Shown: positions 45,464-55,194 of the stretch, piece by piece
How positions within the stretch are numbered: the first letter of the stretch is position 1
Layout of the letters: each line of letters begins with the position of its first letter
Assembly: GCA_949130495.1 (NCBI GenBank)
Contig: OX422208.1
Span: 644,326,023-644,390,022 of the forward strand
Source of the DNA: Sambucus nigra
Lineage: Eukaryota; Streptophyta; Magnoliopsida; Dipsacales; Adoxaceae
Reading direction: 5' to 3'
DNA: 64,000 nt
Program-made: the position numbers and the translations under genes
The notes under the pieces: model-generated
Databases searched by the model: none
Seen by the model: the letters and a program-made list of their open reading frames with translations, nothing else
Told to the model about the DNA's origin: nothing

Positions 45464-46320
45464 TGAAAGAGGTCGATTCTGTGGACCTAAGGAAATAAAT
45501 ATGACCAATTTAGAGGGTCGAGGCCGATTCTGAGGATCTAAGGATGAGGATGACCGATTCAGAGGGTCGAAGTCGATCTTGAGGACTTAAGGGGCATAGT
45601 GGGGGCGGTCTAAAGGAGGTCACAACCAAAGATTTTGGTCAATTTCAAGGACCTAAAGCAATGTTGGGGATGGCCAATTCTGTGGGTCGAAGCCAATTCT
45701 GAGGGCTTAGGTTGTGATGACCAATACTGAGGGCTTAACTCATGATGACCAATTCTTTGGGTCAAAGCCAATTCTGAGGGCTTAAATAGTGATGACCAAT
45801 TCTGCGGGTCGAAGCCAATTCAGAGGGCTAAATTGTGATGACCAATTCTGTGGGTCGAAGCCAATTCTGAGGGCTTAAATTCTGATGACCAATTATGCGG
45901 GTGGAAGCCAATTCTGAGGGCTTAAATTATGATGACCAATTCTGTGGGTCGAAGCCAATTATGATGGATTAAACTGTGATGGCCAATTATGCGGGTCGAA
46001 TCCAATTCCGAGGAATTAAATTGTGATGACTAATTTTTTGGGTTGAATCCAATTTTGAGGGATTAAATTAAGATGACCAATTCTGTGGGTCGAAGCTAAT
46101 TTTGAGGGCTTAAATTGTGATGACCAATTCTGCGGGTCGAAATTATGATGACCAATTATGCGGGTCAAAATTGTGATGATCAATTATGCGGGTCGAAGCC
46201 AATTCTGAGGGATTAAATAGTGATGACCAATTCTGCAGGTCGAAGCCAATTCCGAAGGCTTAAATTGTAATGACCAATTTTGTGGGTCGAATCCAATTCT
46301 GAGGGCTTAAATTGTGAAAT
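45464..46320. repeat. E3 tandem array, about 44-47-bp units
   Basis: About 18 imperfect units of the form GATGACCAATTCTGCGGGTC GAAGCCAATTCTGAGGGCTTAAATTGT (two halves, each starting CCAATTCTG). Units are most regular from 45660 to 46320 and more diverged at 45464-45650. It lies between the antisense genes and the 3' LTR of E3, a common place for tandem repeats in Tat/Ogre elements, which can seed satellite DNA. Confidence 0.92.
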
Positions 46321-46780
46321 TCTCGGGGAACTCTGCCGTGGAAATTACCTCGTGATTTTGATTTGAGTTGGGGAGTTAATTGCCCGGGAAACTTTTGTAT
46401 CTTCTGGAGACTTTGAGGGGAATAGCTAATTTGATGCTGTGAATTCCATTGGGGAAGTGATTAGGTGATCCAGGGTTTTGGACGTTTTTCTCGGGGAACT
46501 TTGAGACTTTTGTCTTAATGGTTTTTGAGGATTCCACTGGGGAATAGGAGATAACCTGAAGTTCGGGATACTTTAGGGGTCCTCTAGGGACATTGTCGGG
46601 GAAAGATTCGCTTGGATTTTGAGAGTTTCGTTGGGGAAGTAGGGGTTCCGCTTGAGGGAGCGTGAGAGAAAATAAATTTTCTTAGTGAAAATGTTCTACA
46701 TCTTACCTGGATTTTTTGGAATTTTCTGAGGATTTTTAAGGGTTTTCCGATATTTTTTTGGGAGTTTTTGTACGAAAATT
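46321..46780. repeat. GGGGAA-phased degenerate repeat region
   Basis: After the tandem array, words such as CTCGGGGAACT, TTGGGGAGTTAA, GAGGGGAATAG, TTGGGGAAGTGA, ACTGGGGAATAGG and TTGGGGAAGTAGGG recur at roughly 30-60-bp spacing, with GATTTTGA/GACTTTGAG words between. No coding sense. It probably derives from an older array. Confidence 0.5.
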
Positions 46781-46786
46781 TAAGGG

Positions 46787-46945
46787 GGGTACCGGTCGGC
46801 ATGGTGAGGAGGGTGCCATTCGACAGTGGCATGGACTTTTGGACTGCTTCGAGAAGGTGGAAGGTCAATGTCGATCGGTAGGTGGGGGTGCAGTGCCAAT
46901 CGGCATGACCCTTGGCTTGGCGGGTTCCCCTTATTTTTCACAGCT
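46787..46945 (+). promoter_or_regulatory. Promoter-like region of E3 antisense gene 1
   Basis: ACCGGTCGGCATGG, TCGATCGGTAGG (46870-46881) and GTGCCAATCGGCATG (46893-46907) repeat the motif class of the LTR promoter (GATCGG and CCAATCGGCA inverted repeats), here on the opposite strand and about 110-220 bp upstream of the gene's ATG at 47011. A weak TATA-like CTTATTTTTC lies near 46930. Confidence 0.5.
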
Positions 46946-47010
46946 TCCTTCCTTCTCTCTCTCTGTGATTTTCTTCTGTGAATCGTCTTAACATTTCACA
47001 ACCTAAAAAA

Positions 47011-49091
47011 ATGGCCACTTTTGTGAGCACTGCGACACACAGGGAGTGGTTAGCTGTTGATGATTAGGATAATGTGGAGTGGAGGTCCAGGGTGCCTCTT
47101 GCTTTAGGGAGGGAGAAATCTTTTGATGCGTTTGATCCAGTTACGGATGAGAGGACTTTACTGTGAGAGCCGTCGCATCATCGCTCTTCTAGGGTGGTGA
47201 ACCCTGGTGGTTATGTAAGTACGTTTTTTTGGTGATTTCATTTTTCTCTTGGATTTTGACAAGATTTTTCTTTGAGAGTCAGATGTTTCTTTGTTGACTA
47301 CGCGTCCCCGCGGGACGATGGGGCTTAAGGATGTCTAGGAGCACCTTCCACCTGTGGTGCATTGGGTAGTATCTTTATCAGGCTTTGGGAGACTGGCGTC
47401 TGTGCTAGATGAGATGCCTCGTTCGACGACGATCTTATGTGCTTTGGGGGAGAGGTGGTGGGACACTACCCACACCATCCATTTTGGATTTGGGGAGATG
47501 ACTGTGACTCCCATAGATGTGCATCAGTTACTTAGACTAGATTATGATGGAGAGCAGATAGAGGTGGATCGACCTTTGCGGGTGAGGCCAGAGGCGATGC
47601 AGGCGGCGCTAGGTGATGTGGGGAGGATAGTATCTGGGGACTCTATCCATTTGTCTCTACTGAGGGATGTTTTGCTGAGTAGGGTGATTGATGTGGAGGA
47701 CGGGTTGTAGGTAAGGCAGATGGCTCGGCTATTTTTTTGCTGGTGTTTAGGGGATTTCTGGTGGCATCGAGCGGCGACGTTGTCCACTTGTAGTTTTTGC
47801 CATTCTTGAGGATGTTTTCGAACATACCTATTTATGATTGGAGGAGCCTGACTTTGGCAATCCTTTATTTTTCTCTGGATGCATTTATCCGATGCTGCCG
47901 GTAGACTTTTTCTAGAGCCACGTATCTTCTTGAGGTATTCTTTAGTTTGCGCATTTTCCTTTCATGCATTCACATTTTCCTTGTGTGTCTCTTTTTTATC
48001 ATGGATTCTTGTCTTTGATAGGCGTGGTTCTATGAGGTGATGGGTGTAATACCCAGTTGATTGCTTTGAAGGAAGACACCGTCGGGGACTTTTACCGGTT
48101 GTATCGATGGCGGAAGGCCAATCGGCAGTCGAGGAAGTCTCTTTTTCTGCAGGCGATGTGTCAGGTCTTGAATGGCTTGACCAGTGATGGGGTAAGACTT
48201 TTTCCTTCTTCAGTAAGTCTTTGTGTGATTTGATTCCACATTGACTTATATCTGCTGGGTATTTTCAAGTGACCTTTTACCCTTGGGGGACGGCTGTTCA
48301 GGACACGGGATCAACTTGGGTGAATGCGCAGATGAGGCATTTGCTGGCGCATGAATTTGGCCACTCTTGGTATCTCGGGGAGAGGGTGATCCGATATATT
48401 ACTGAGGAGGAAGTGGTGGTGCCACCTGCAAGACCCCTACGTCTATGAGGCGGGAGCGAATGTTGCCAGAGGATGCGAGGATTGCGACGATGATTGGCGA
48501 GTCCTATTTGTTGCACACTGACACAGCTGTGCCGTATGATTATATGGACTTTGTGATGAGTTTGCTGATGGCGCCTAGCATATATGATGAACTGCCTTTC
48601 TCTCAAGCGGGATCGAGTCAGCCAGTGGGGTCTTCCTACAGTGGTGGTGGTTCGTCGACATCTATAGCGGTGATGACTTCGGAGGTTCCCTTTGTGCGGT
48701 TGCATACCCCTTCCTATAATATTCGATGAGCTGATGGAGGGATGGTTCTCATGTTGCATCGTCCTCATGAGATGGACCCAGAGGAGTTGGGCTTGACAGA
48801 GGAGGTCCTTCGTCCCGTGGTATACCTTTCTGTTCTTTTTTTTTTATTTTGGTCTTTCTTGTTTGATACTGATTATGCCTTTTCTTGCAGTAAGTTCGGG
48901 TGTCCACCACTTGGCTGAGGGACATTAGGGACTAGATATCTTCGGCGACTGCCCATATTCGGGATGCGGTTCTTGTTCCTTATTACTTGGTGTCGTCTGT
49001 CTCATTAGGGGAGGAGCCTAGTTTAGGTAGCGGTGGTGCGTCATCTCGTCATAGGGGAAAGAGAGCGTGTCGCAGGGACGAAAGTTCTTAG
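47011..49091 (+). pseudogene. E3 antisense gene 1: plant mobile domain protein
   Basis: Starts MATFVSTATHREWL. Probable introns: 47215-47282 (GTAAGT..CAG), about 47922/47935-48021, 48192-48269 (GTAAGA..AAG) and 48820-48900 (..TTGCAG). Exon 2 has VHWVVSLSGFGRLASVLDEM, LCALGERWWDTTHTIHFGFGEMTVTPIDVHQLLRL and LRDVLLSRV, the signature of the plant mobile domain (PMD, 'aminotransferase-like', as in MAIN/MAIL1), followed by VRQMARLFFCWCLGDF. Later exons have WYLGERVIRYI and PYDYMDFVMSLLMAP, and a basic tail RHRGKRACRR. Stops at 47038, 47166 and 47708, plus frameshifts, break it. PMD genes are known both as host genes and as passengers of plant transposons. Here it lies antisense to pol inside a Tat element. 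Confidence 0.75.
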
Positions 49092-49445
49092 AGAGGGATA
49101 GGTGAGAGAGAGAGTGAATGTGGGTTCGGGTTGAGTCCCGTTTTTTCTACTTTTCTTTATTTCCTTCAAAATTGATGTAAACACAGAAAAACATCTATGC
49201 AATGCAATGGAGTTTTTTATTGTCTTCTGTTAGTAATGAATGAATGAATGCATATTCGCTTTTTACTTTCTTGTTGAGACCGTAAAAGAAATATTTTTAG
49301 GATTTGAAGGAAATTTTTATTTACAATGAGAAATTATATAAAGATGGAAGGGAATTTTGAAATTCTGTTGAGAATATCAATTTATTTTTATTGAGTTTTG
49401 TGATTTTGACAAAAAAGGAAAAAGGGAAATTTCAAAAACATGAGG

Positions 49446-49613
49446 TTGTCGATCGACAAGCCTCTTGTCCTGCCTATCGACAGTTCAGTCCAGTTCCATC
49501 CATTCAAGGCCTTGATTGGTACCCTCCTAAGCTTTTGGTACCTTGTGGGGCAGGGTTTCCTCCGATTTATGTAAGGGTTGTGTCTTTTGTGAGGGTTTTT
49601 AAGTATAAAAAGG
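49446..49613 (+). promoter_or_regulatory. Promoter of E3 antisense gene 2
   Basis: The perfect 14-bp palindrome TTGTCGATCGACAA at 49446-49459 and CCTGCCTATCGACAG at 49469-49483 lie 120-160 bp upstream of a TATA box TATAAAAAGG at 49604-49613, identical to that of the E3 and E4 LTRs. The ATG follows 58 bp after the TATA end. This is the clearest internal promoter in the window. Confidence 0.62.
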
Positions 49614-49670
49614 GGTAAGGGTGGAGTGTATTCATCACACCTTCACATTCTTACTTTCCCATTCTGTGAG

Positions 49671-50760
49671 ATGGCTTTCCCTGGTAGTGTTAAGTTTGTC
49701 AACTACCTCAAGACTTTTGAGGGAATGTGCTCCTATAATGTCGACTACGGTGCTTTCAACATGCGTCGAGTCTCTTTATGGCGTAATCGGCCCATAGAGT
49801 GGAATATGCTGATGGCAGCGGTATAATTTTGGTACCCCGAAGACCATGTATTTTGCTTTGGCTTGGAAGAAGTCTGCCCGACTTATGAGGAATTTTCTGC
49901 TATGTTGGGGGTAAATCCTAGTGTGGCGGCTTCTATGCATGAGTTTTCTCGGTCTCCTCGGGATTTGTTGGTTGGAATTCTCCACGTCTCGCCCTCGATG
50001 GATAGACCATTGGTTATTGGAGAAATACTTTCCCTTCCAGCGGTGCTGCGGTATGTACGTTTGCAGGAGGTTGGTGATGATGGCTATGCCGGAGCTATCA
50101 TTCTGGGCTTTGTTTAGAAATTACTATTGGTGACTGGGGAATTACTGGTGGACCCACAACTTACACCCATTACTTCATGGATGTCATACCGTCGTAATTA
50201 TGCGGTGGTGATACTGGCGGAGACTTTGAATGTACTGGATGCCTGGAGAGAAGGTTGTTCTGATTTTCTGAGGGGTAGTCCTATGATGCTATTCATGTGG
50301 TTGTTTAAACAATTCTGCTTGGTGACTCCTCCGAAATATCCTTTGTCGGCTATACCCAACTTCTTTTCGCGCCATTTCATCAGTGTTGGCCTGGATATCA
50401 AGAGCTGGGATAATTGGTTTGTGGAGCATGGGGCTCTAAATCTGCGCTGGTCAGTGCCTTGGTGGGGATACCTGCTGCCTATTCTAGAGCTTGGGGAATA
50501 CCCGTATGTTCGGCTGGTTGGTCTCAGACATACCTCTTTTTATTTCCCTTGGCGGCTTCTGTGCCAATTCGGTTGGGAGATGGTCGTGCCAACTCGTACA
50601 CTAGATTTCTTTCTGGTAGAAGATCTGACAGAGAATTTACGCATGCGGCTTGGCTCTTTGTGGGAGAGTCGATGTCCGTCGACCCACCTTTCTCAGTCTT
50701 TTGGGAGAGTCTAGAATATCCCCGGGGATTATATGAAGTGATTGTGGAGAAGAGTAATTA
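49671..50760 (+). pseudogene. E3 antisense gene 2: plant TE accessory protein
   Basis: One frame from 49671 (MAFPGSVKFVNYLKTFEG) to 50714 with only two stops, at 49824 (TAA) and 50115 (TAG), both where glutamine fits. A frameshift near 50690 leads to a short tail to 50760. Motifs: NRPIEWNMLMAAV, FWYPEDHVFCFG, CPTYEEFSAMLGVNP and LLPILELGEYPYVRLVGLRHTS. The pattern 'W...F...Y.CF.FG...L.PT.EEY..LLG' resembles a large family of uncharacterised plant proteins found in Tat/Ogre-type elements (DUF7745-like, by recall). Function unknown. It has its own TATA box and no intron that I can support. Confidence 0.65.
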
Positions 50761-51317
50761 GCAAGATGTTGGTAGTGGTAACTGGACACAGGTGGTTTGT
50801 CTTATCTGATACAATAGATGAAGGTGTTGTGGTCTTTGGAGGTCGATTCGAGCTTATCGGTCTATGGAGCATCTGCGGCACTCTATTCAGGCAGGGAAAG
50901 CTTGGGGACCCCAGGATGTAGATGATGATGGAGTGAGATCCTCTGGTATCTGTAGGTAAGACTCTTAGGGAGTTTGTTTTGTAATCGGGAAAAAAATTGA
51001 GAGTTTATTTGGCTTTTAAAGAAGGTAGGGGGGAGGAGAGTTACTCGTCCCTTTTCTTATGTAATTGCGCTGTAATTTCTTATTAGTGAAATAAATAAGT
51101 TTTTAATTATCCAGCTGTGCCTTTCGATGAATTCTGTATTTATCTATACTGGTCGCTAAGGCATACATAATCCTTTTGTTCAAGTATATGTTAGAATGAA
51201 TTGTCATTCTCGGAGACAAGAAAAGAATAGTTTTTTTATGAAAAATAAAGGGTCGTGCTCATGTAAGATGTTTGAGCTGCCTATGTACCTCTGGGGTTTT
51301 TTGAAAAGTTATTTTTT
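50761..51317. other. E3 convergent region
   Basis: Between the end of antisense gene 2 and the end of integrase. Contains readable remnants to about 50980, then AT-rich DNA with a probable plant-type terminator region (TGTAATTTCTTATTAGTGAAATAAATAAG near 51070). No further gene seen. Confidence 0.45.
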
Positions 51318-52500
51318 TTAAAATGGTTTTCGTAAAGGATCAGGCCCACGTAGTTTTAGGTAAAGGGAAATGATTTTTTTATTTTTTTTATTTTTAGAAT
51401 AGAAGGGAGATGAGAAGAGTCGTAGCACGTAAATATTTTGGACTAGGGGTAGAATTTCTTGAGACGGTCTAGGTTGAGTGGACGAGCCATATCTTCTCCA
51501 TCCAGGTCGGTGAGCATGGCGGCACCTCCTGACAAGATATTTTTTTACAATGTAGGGGCCACTCCAATTGGGCTTGAACTTCCCTCTGGGGTCCCACATG
51601 GGTTTTATGATTTCCTTAAGGGATAAGTCCCCTTCTCGAACACCGCGGTCCTTGACTCTCTTGTTGAATCAACAGTTTATTCGACGATGGTACCCTTGTA
51701 TGTGATACAACGCTTTCAGTCTCCTTTCGTCTAAAGTGACAACTCATTGAGACGACTTTGATGCCCGTCCTCCTCACTAACTTGGCTTTCGATCATGACG
51801 TGAAGTGAAGGGAGTTCTAGCTCAACGGGTAGGACTGCTTCCATACCATAGCCTAGAGAGTAATGGCTAGCCCAAGCAGAAGTTTGGATCGAGGTTCGGT
51901 ATCCTAAGAGGGTGTAAGAGATTCGGTCGTCCCAATCTCGACAGCTTTTGGTCATCTTACTGATAATGTCTTTGAGGTTTTTGTTGGGGACTTCGACTGC
52001 ACCATTGGTCTGAGGTGGGAAGGGAGAAAACTTGTGTCTCTGACTCCCATACTCGTTGACTACTTTTATGACTTCTACCTCAAAATGCAACCCGTTATCC
52101 GACAGTAGTTCGTGCGGGACCCCATATCGGTAGATGATGTTCTTCCTGATGAATTTGGCCACATTTTTTGCGTTCAGAACTGCGTATGACTCAAATTTGA
52201 CCCATTTGGTGAAGTAATCAATGGCAACTAGGATGAATTTATGCCCGTTGGAAACCTTGGGTGTAACTTTCCCATAATGTCGATGACCCAAGTGGAGAAT
52301 AGCCATGGAGAAGTCATGTTGTATAATTCTCGCGAAAGCAGGTGTTGAAGGTTGGAAAACTATTGGCATTTGAGGCATCTCCGAACATAGGCGGTGCAAT
52401 TCTGGACCATGATGGTCCAGTAGTAGCCTTATCAGATGATCTTCTGGGCAAGCATGTGACCGTTCACGTGGGCTTCGCATTCCCCACTGTGGATCTTTCG
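51318..52500 (-). pseudogene. pol: E3 integrase
   Basis: Minus strand. Core: KVSNGHKFILVAIDYFTKWVKFESYAVLNAKNVAKFI, then RYGVPHELLSDNGLHFEVE with the SDNG aspartate intact, and FPPQTNGAVEVPNKNLK with the glutamate. Then RISYTLLGYRTS and LGYGMEAVLPVELELPSLHV. After a frameshift the C-terminal domain reads MWDPRGKFKPNWSGPYIVKKYL and, in another frame, LNLDRLKKFYP to 51443. The N-terminal H2C2 zinc motif lies in the joined frame at 52500-52430. All three catalytic acidic residues appear present, so decay here is through stops and frameshifts. Confidence 0.82.
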
Positions 52501-53175
52501 TATTATTTCTTCATTGTTAGCCTTTGCGATGCAGTGTAGATGGGTTCCATTGAAGTTTCTTTTGAACATTGCTTTGTCACAGATGATGTACTGGGCGGTC
52601 AGTCTTCGGAGGGTTATTTGGTCTTTCTTGTTGGAACCTTCGGGGTACTTGCCATGCTTGAGGAGGTGCCAAATATCATAGTACCAGCAATTGGCTAGCT
52701 CGAGATCTTCTTTGGTAATGATTTTAATGTGGTAGAAGTGGGTTGGTTTATCTTGCTTTTGGACTAGGAAGGGGGCTATTGTTATTCCTCCGGGCATGTT
52801 GTTCATGGAGGCTAAGGTAGCAAAGGCATTGGCTAGGTTATTCTTTGCTTGAGGTAGGTAGTGGAAGGTGATATATTGGAATTGGGAGGCTAGTTCTTCT
52901 AAGTGGGGATGGAAGGGTTGGAGTTTCTCGTCCTTGACTTTCCATTTTTTGAGCACTTGATCGATGATGAGGGCAGAATCCCCGTAGACAGCTAGGCATT
53001 GAATACCTTTCTCGAGAGCAACTTTGAGGCCAACCGTACACGCCTCGTATTCAGTCATGTTGTTTGTGGAGGGGAAATCTAATTTGATAGTGATGGGAGT
53101 GTGGTATTCATCCGTGGCAATCATAAGTATCCCAATACCATATCCCTTTCTATTGGCAGCGCCATCGAAGAACAT
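52501..53175 (-). pseudogene. pol: E3 second RNase H (aRNH) and linker
   Basis: A long open frame: MFFDGAANRKGYGIGILMI, NNMTEYEACTVGLKVALEKGIQ, VYGDSALIIDQVLKKW, then YLPQAKNNLANAFATLASM (from the usual LADALATLAS). The linker has DIWHLLKHGKYPEG and leads into the integrase zinc region. All acidic core residues (D, E, D) are visible. Apart from the truncating insertion it is one of the least damaged frames in the window. Confidence 0.85.
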
Positions 53176-53239
53176 CTACCATCGAAGGTCGTCTTTTGAG
53201 GTGGAAAAGATGTTTTCATCCGAGAATTCGTAGATTCAG

Positions 53240-53563
53240 ACATCAACTTCTTCCACGGGGTAGTCAGCGAGGTAGTCAGAGATGGCTCTTCCTTTCATGG
53301 ATTTCTGCGTGACATACATGATATCAAAGTCGGTTAGGAGCATCTACCATCGGGACATTCGATTGGATAAGGTGAGTTTCTCAAGCAGTTACTTGATGGG
53401 GTTCATTCGGGATAAAAGTTTGATGGAGAAGGCGAGCATGTAGTGTCTCAACTTTTGAGTGACCCAAATAAGCGCGACTCGTGCCTTTTCCAAAGCTGTA
53501 TAATTGACTTCGTACCTAGTCAATTTTCCACTGGTGTAATAGATGGATCTTTCTTTGCGGGAT
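53240..53563 (-). pseudogene. pol: E3 RNase H, cut by E4
   Basis: Minus strand from 53563: RKERSIYYTSGKLTRYEVNYTALEKARVALIWVTQKLRHYMLAFSIKLLSRMNP, the C-terminal half of the gypsy RNase H, then a decayed segment (LLTDFDIMYVTQKSMKG). The frame stops abruptly at the E4 LTR start, inside the segment that E4 itself has as SRKERSIYYARRKLVGYEVNY. The rest of RNase H and RT should lie beyond E4. Confidence 0.83.
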
Positions 53564-53699
53564 TGTAGACACCCCATTCTCATACCCCTAAAACTCTCCT
53601 TTGATCCCTAGCACTACTACCATCCTAAATCATACCCCGAGTACTGACCTAGAGGCCATCAGACGCTCCCAGACTCTGATTGACTAAAAATTCAAACTC

Positions 53700-54300
53700 T
53701 TCAGCTCGTTCGAGACTGAATGAATCTTCAAAGATCACTGAAACCCCTTTCCAACGGTCCATCCCGTGCGAGATTCTGACTTACCATGAAGACGAACAAC
53801 CCGTTTCCCTCAAAACCTGATCTAGAGGCCACCAGATGCTCCCAGGCTCCATTTGACCAAAGTCAACTCTTCAGCTCAACTTTGACTGAATGAATCTTCA
53901 AAGGGCACTAAAAGATTTTTCCAACAGTCTGTCCCGTGTGTGATTCTGACCTACGATACGGATAAACGATCCGTTTTACTCCGGGAGCTCATGAAATGCT
54001 TCCAAGGCTAGGTTGACCAAAGTCAACTCCCCAAATCGGGTCAAACTCTTTGTAATGTCTAAGTATTTCTCCTAACTTTTCCAACGGTACGCCCCGTGCA
54101 CGATTCTAACTTACCATGCGGACGAACGATCCGTTTGTGTCCGAAGTTTTTCTGTCCAAAGGACCGATGAGCGCTTTCAAGCTACATTTGACCTAAAGTC
54201 AACTCCCTAACTCGGGAGCAGTCCAAAGAACTTTCGAAGGTCTTTGAATTACCTCTCTAATAGTTTATCCCGTGCACGATTCGAATCAACCGTTTGTGCT
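53700..54300. repeat. Diverged internal repeats in E4 LTR (about 130 bp)
   Basis: Four to five imperfect units each contain 'GACCAAAGTCAACTC', 'CTTTCCAACGGT.C..CCCGTGCGATTCTGACTTACCATG' and 'GACGAACGATCCGTTT' words. The same set occurs in the E3 LTR (44690-45290, minus). So the U3 region of this family is itself built from old tandem units. Confidence 0.7.
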
Positions 54301-54358
54301 CTGCAACCCATTTTCCGAAGGGACCTAAAAGAGACTGCCAAACGGCACGTCCCAGACC

Positions 54359-54445
54359 CTGCCTATCGGCAGTGTGCCTAAACACACCTCCGATTGGCAG
54401 GACCAGGGCTATGTCGATCGATAATGCCTTGGGCCTATAAAAAGG
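54359..54445 (+). promoter_or_regulatory. E4 LTR promoter: palindromes and TATA box
   Basis: CTGCC-TATC-GGCAG (54359-54372), CTCCGATTGGCAGG (54389-54402) and TCGATCGA (54414-54421) lie 15-77 bp upstream of TATAAAAAGG (54436-54445). It mirrors the E3 LTR and the E3 antisense promoters. Confidence 0.6.
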
Positions 54446-54879
54446 AGGGCCTGACCTCATTACAAGGGAGCTGAAATCTGAAATACATCACTCTCAGCGA
54501 TCTTAGAATACCTCTCTCGAAGTCAGCATAATTTCCACATCCAAATCCCTTTCCAACCTTCACTTTTCATCATCATTTGCATCAAACTTGGTGAATTAAC
54601 TACTCTCCATCATCATCCAAGTGTAAGGGCTGCTCTCCAACATTCAAGATCAAGCTCAAGATCTTCAATAAGGTCAAATTTTCTCAATTCTCTCTTTAAA
54701 TTCTCCTAAATTTGCATTAACTTATTTTATTACTTAGCACATTTTATTCTCTCACCTCACGTATCCTAATATACTTTTTTATCGAGTATTATTGCACATC
54801 TCTTATTTTCATATAAATAAAAATCCAAACAAAATAAGAAAAAATGGGTTTGCTCATAAATTTCAAACGGGAGTTTCGT

Positions 54880-55000
54880 CTCCAAAAACATTTCTCCTTT
54901 TTTTAATCCAAAAATCCAAAAATATTTCTCCCTTCTTTTTCAAAAATCCAAAAACATTTCTCCCTTCTTTATAAAAAATCCAAAAATATTTTGTTCTTCA
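54880..55000. repeat. Short tandem repeats at the E4 LTR/leader boundary
   Basis: About four units containing TCCAAAAA(C/T)ATTTCTCC(CTTCTTT), each near 30-36 bp, occupy the place where the E3 LTR continues with its 3' part. This suggests an expansion or replacement event at that point in E4. Confidence 0.75.
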
Positions 55001-55194
55001 ATCTCAAAAAGAAAAAAAAAATGTCAAAATCTCTCCATTCTTTTTCTAAAAAATAAATCTCATTTTACGCCTTCTCAGGTGGATCGCACGCCTTTGACCT
55101 GGCTCCTTATTGGGTTCGATCTACAGTCAAATCACCCCGTGGATCCGTCCGTTACCCTACTACTTCTTTCGAGTCCGGTATCCACCCACTTTCT

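Larger units (their letters stand above)
43226..53563 (-). mobile_element. E3: Tat-lineage element with antisense mobile-domain gene
   Basis: Minus-strand element whose 3' LTR (43226-45398) sits in the Tat2 RT and whose pol is cut in RNase H at 53563 by E4. Between integrase and LTR are two plus-strand genes (47011-49091 and 49671-50760) and a large tandem-repeat array. Pol is very close to that of E4 (the same aRNH and integrase motifs). The candidate target site on the low side is GTCGG (43221-43225). The accessory genes are of a different kind from those of Tat1 and Tat2. Confidence 0.72.
53564..54890 (+). repeat. E4 5' LTR (end uncertain)
   Basis: Aligns in register with 45398-44070 (minus) of the E3 LTR, sharing TGTAGACACCCC, several ACGGTCC.TCCCGTG.GCGAT TCTGACTTACC-like blocks and the TATA region. 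The E3 LTR continues about 0.8 kb further, but after about 54890 E4 instead has short tandem repeats and a leader, and no standard primer site is recognisable before gag. The 3' part of the LTR and the primer site were probably deleted or replaced. Confidence 0.7.

Noticed and set aside
47542..47825. Two minus-strand frames under the mobile-domain gene
   Set aside because: They lie opposite a plus-strand frame with clear PMD motifs and have no family signature themselves.
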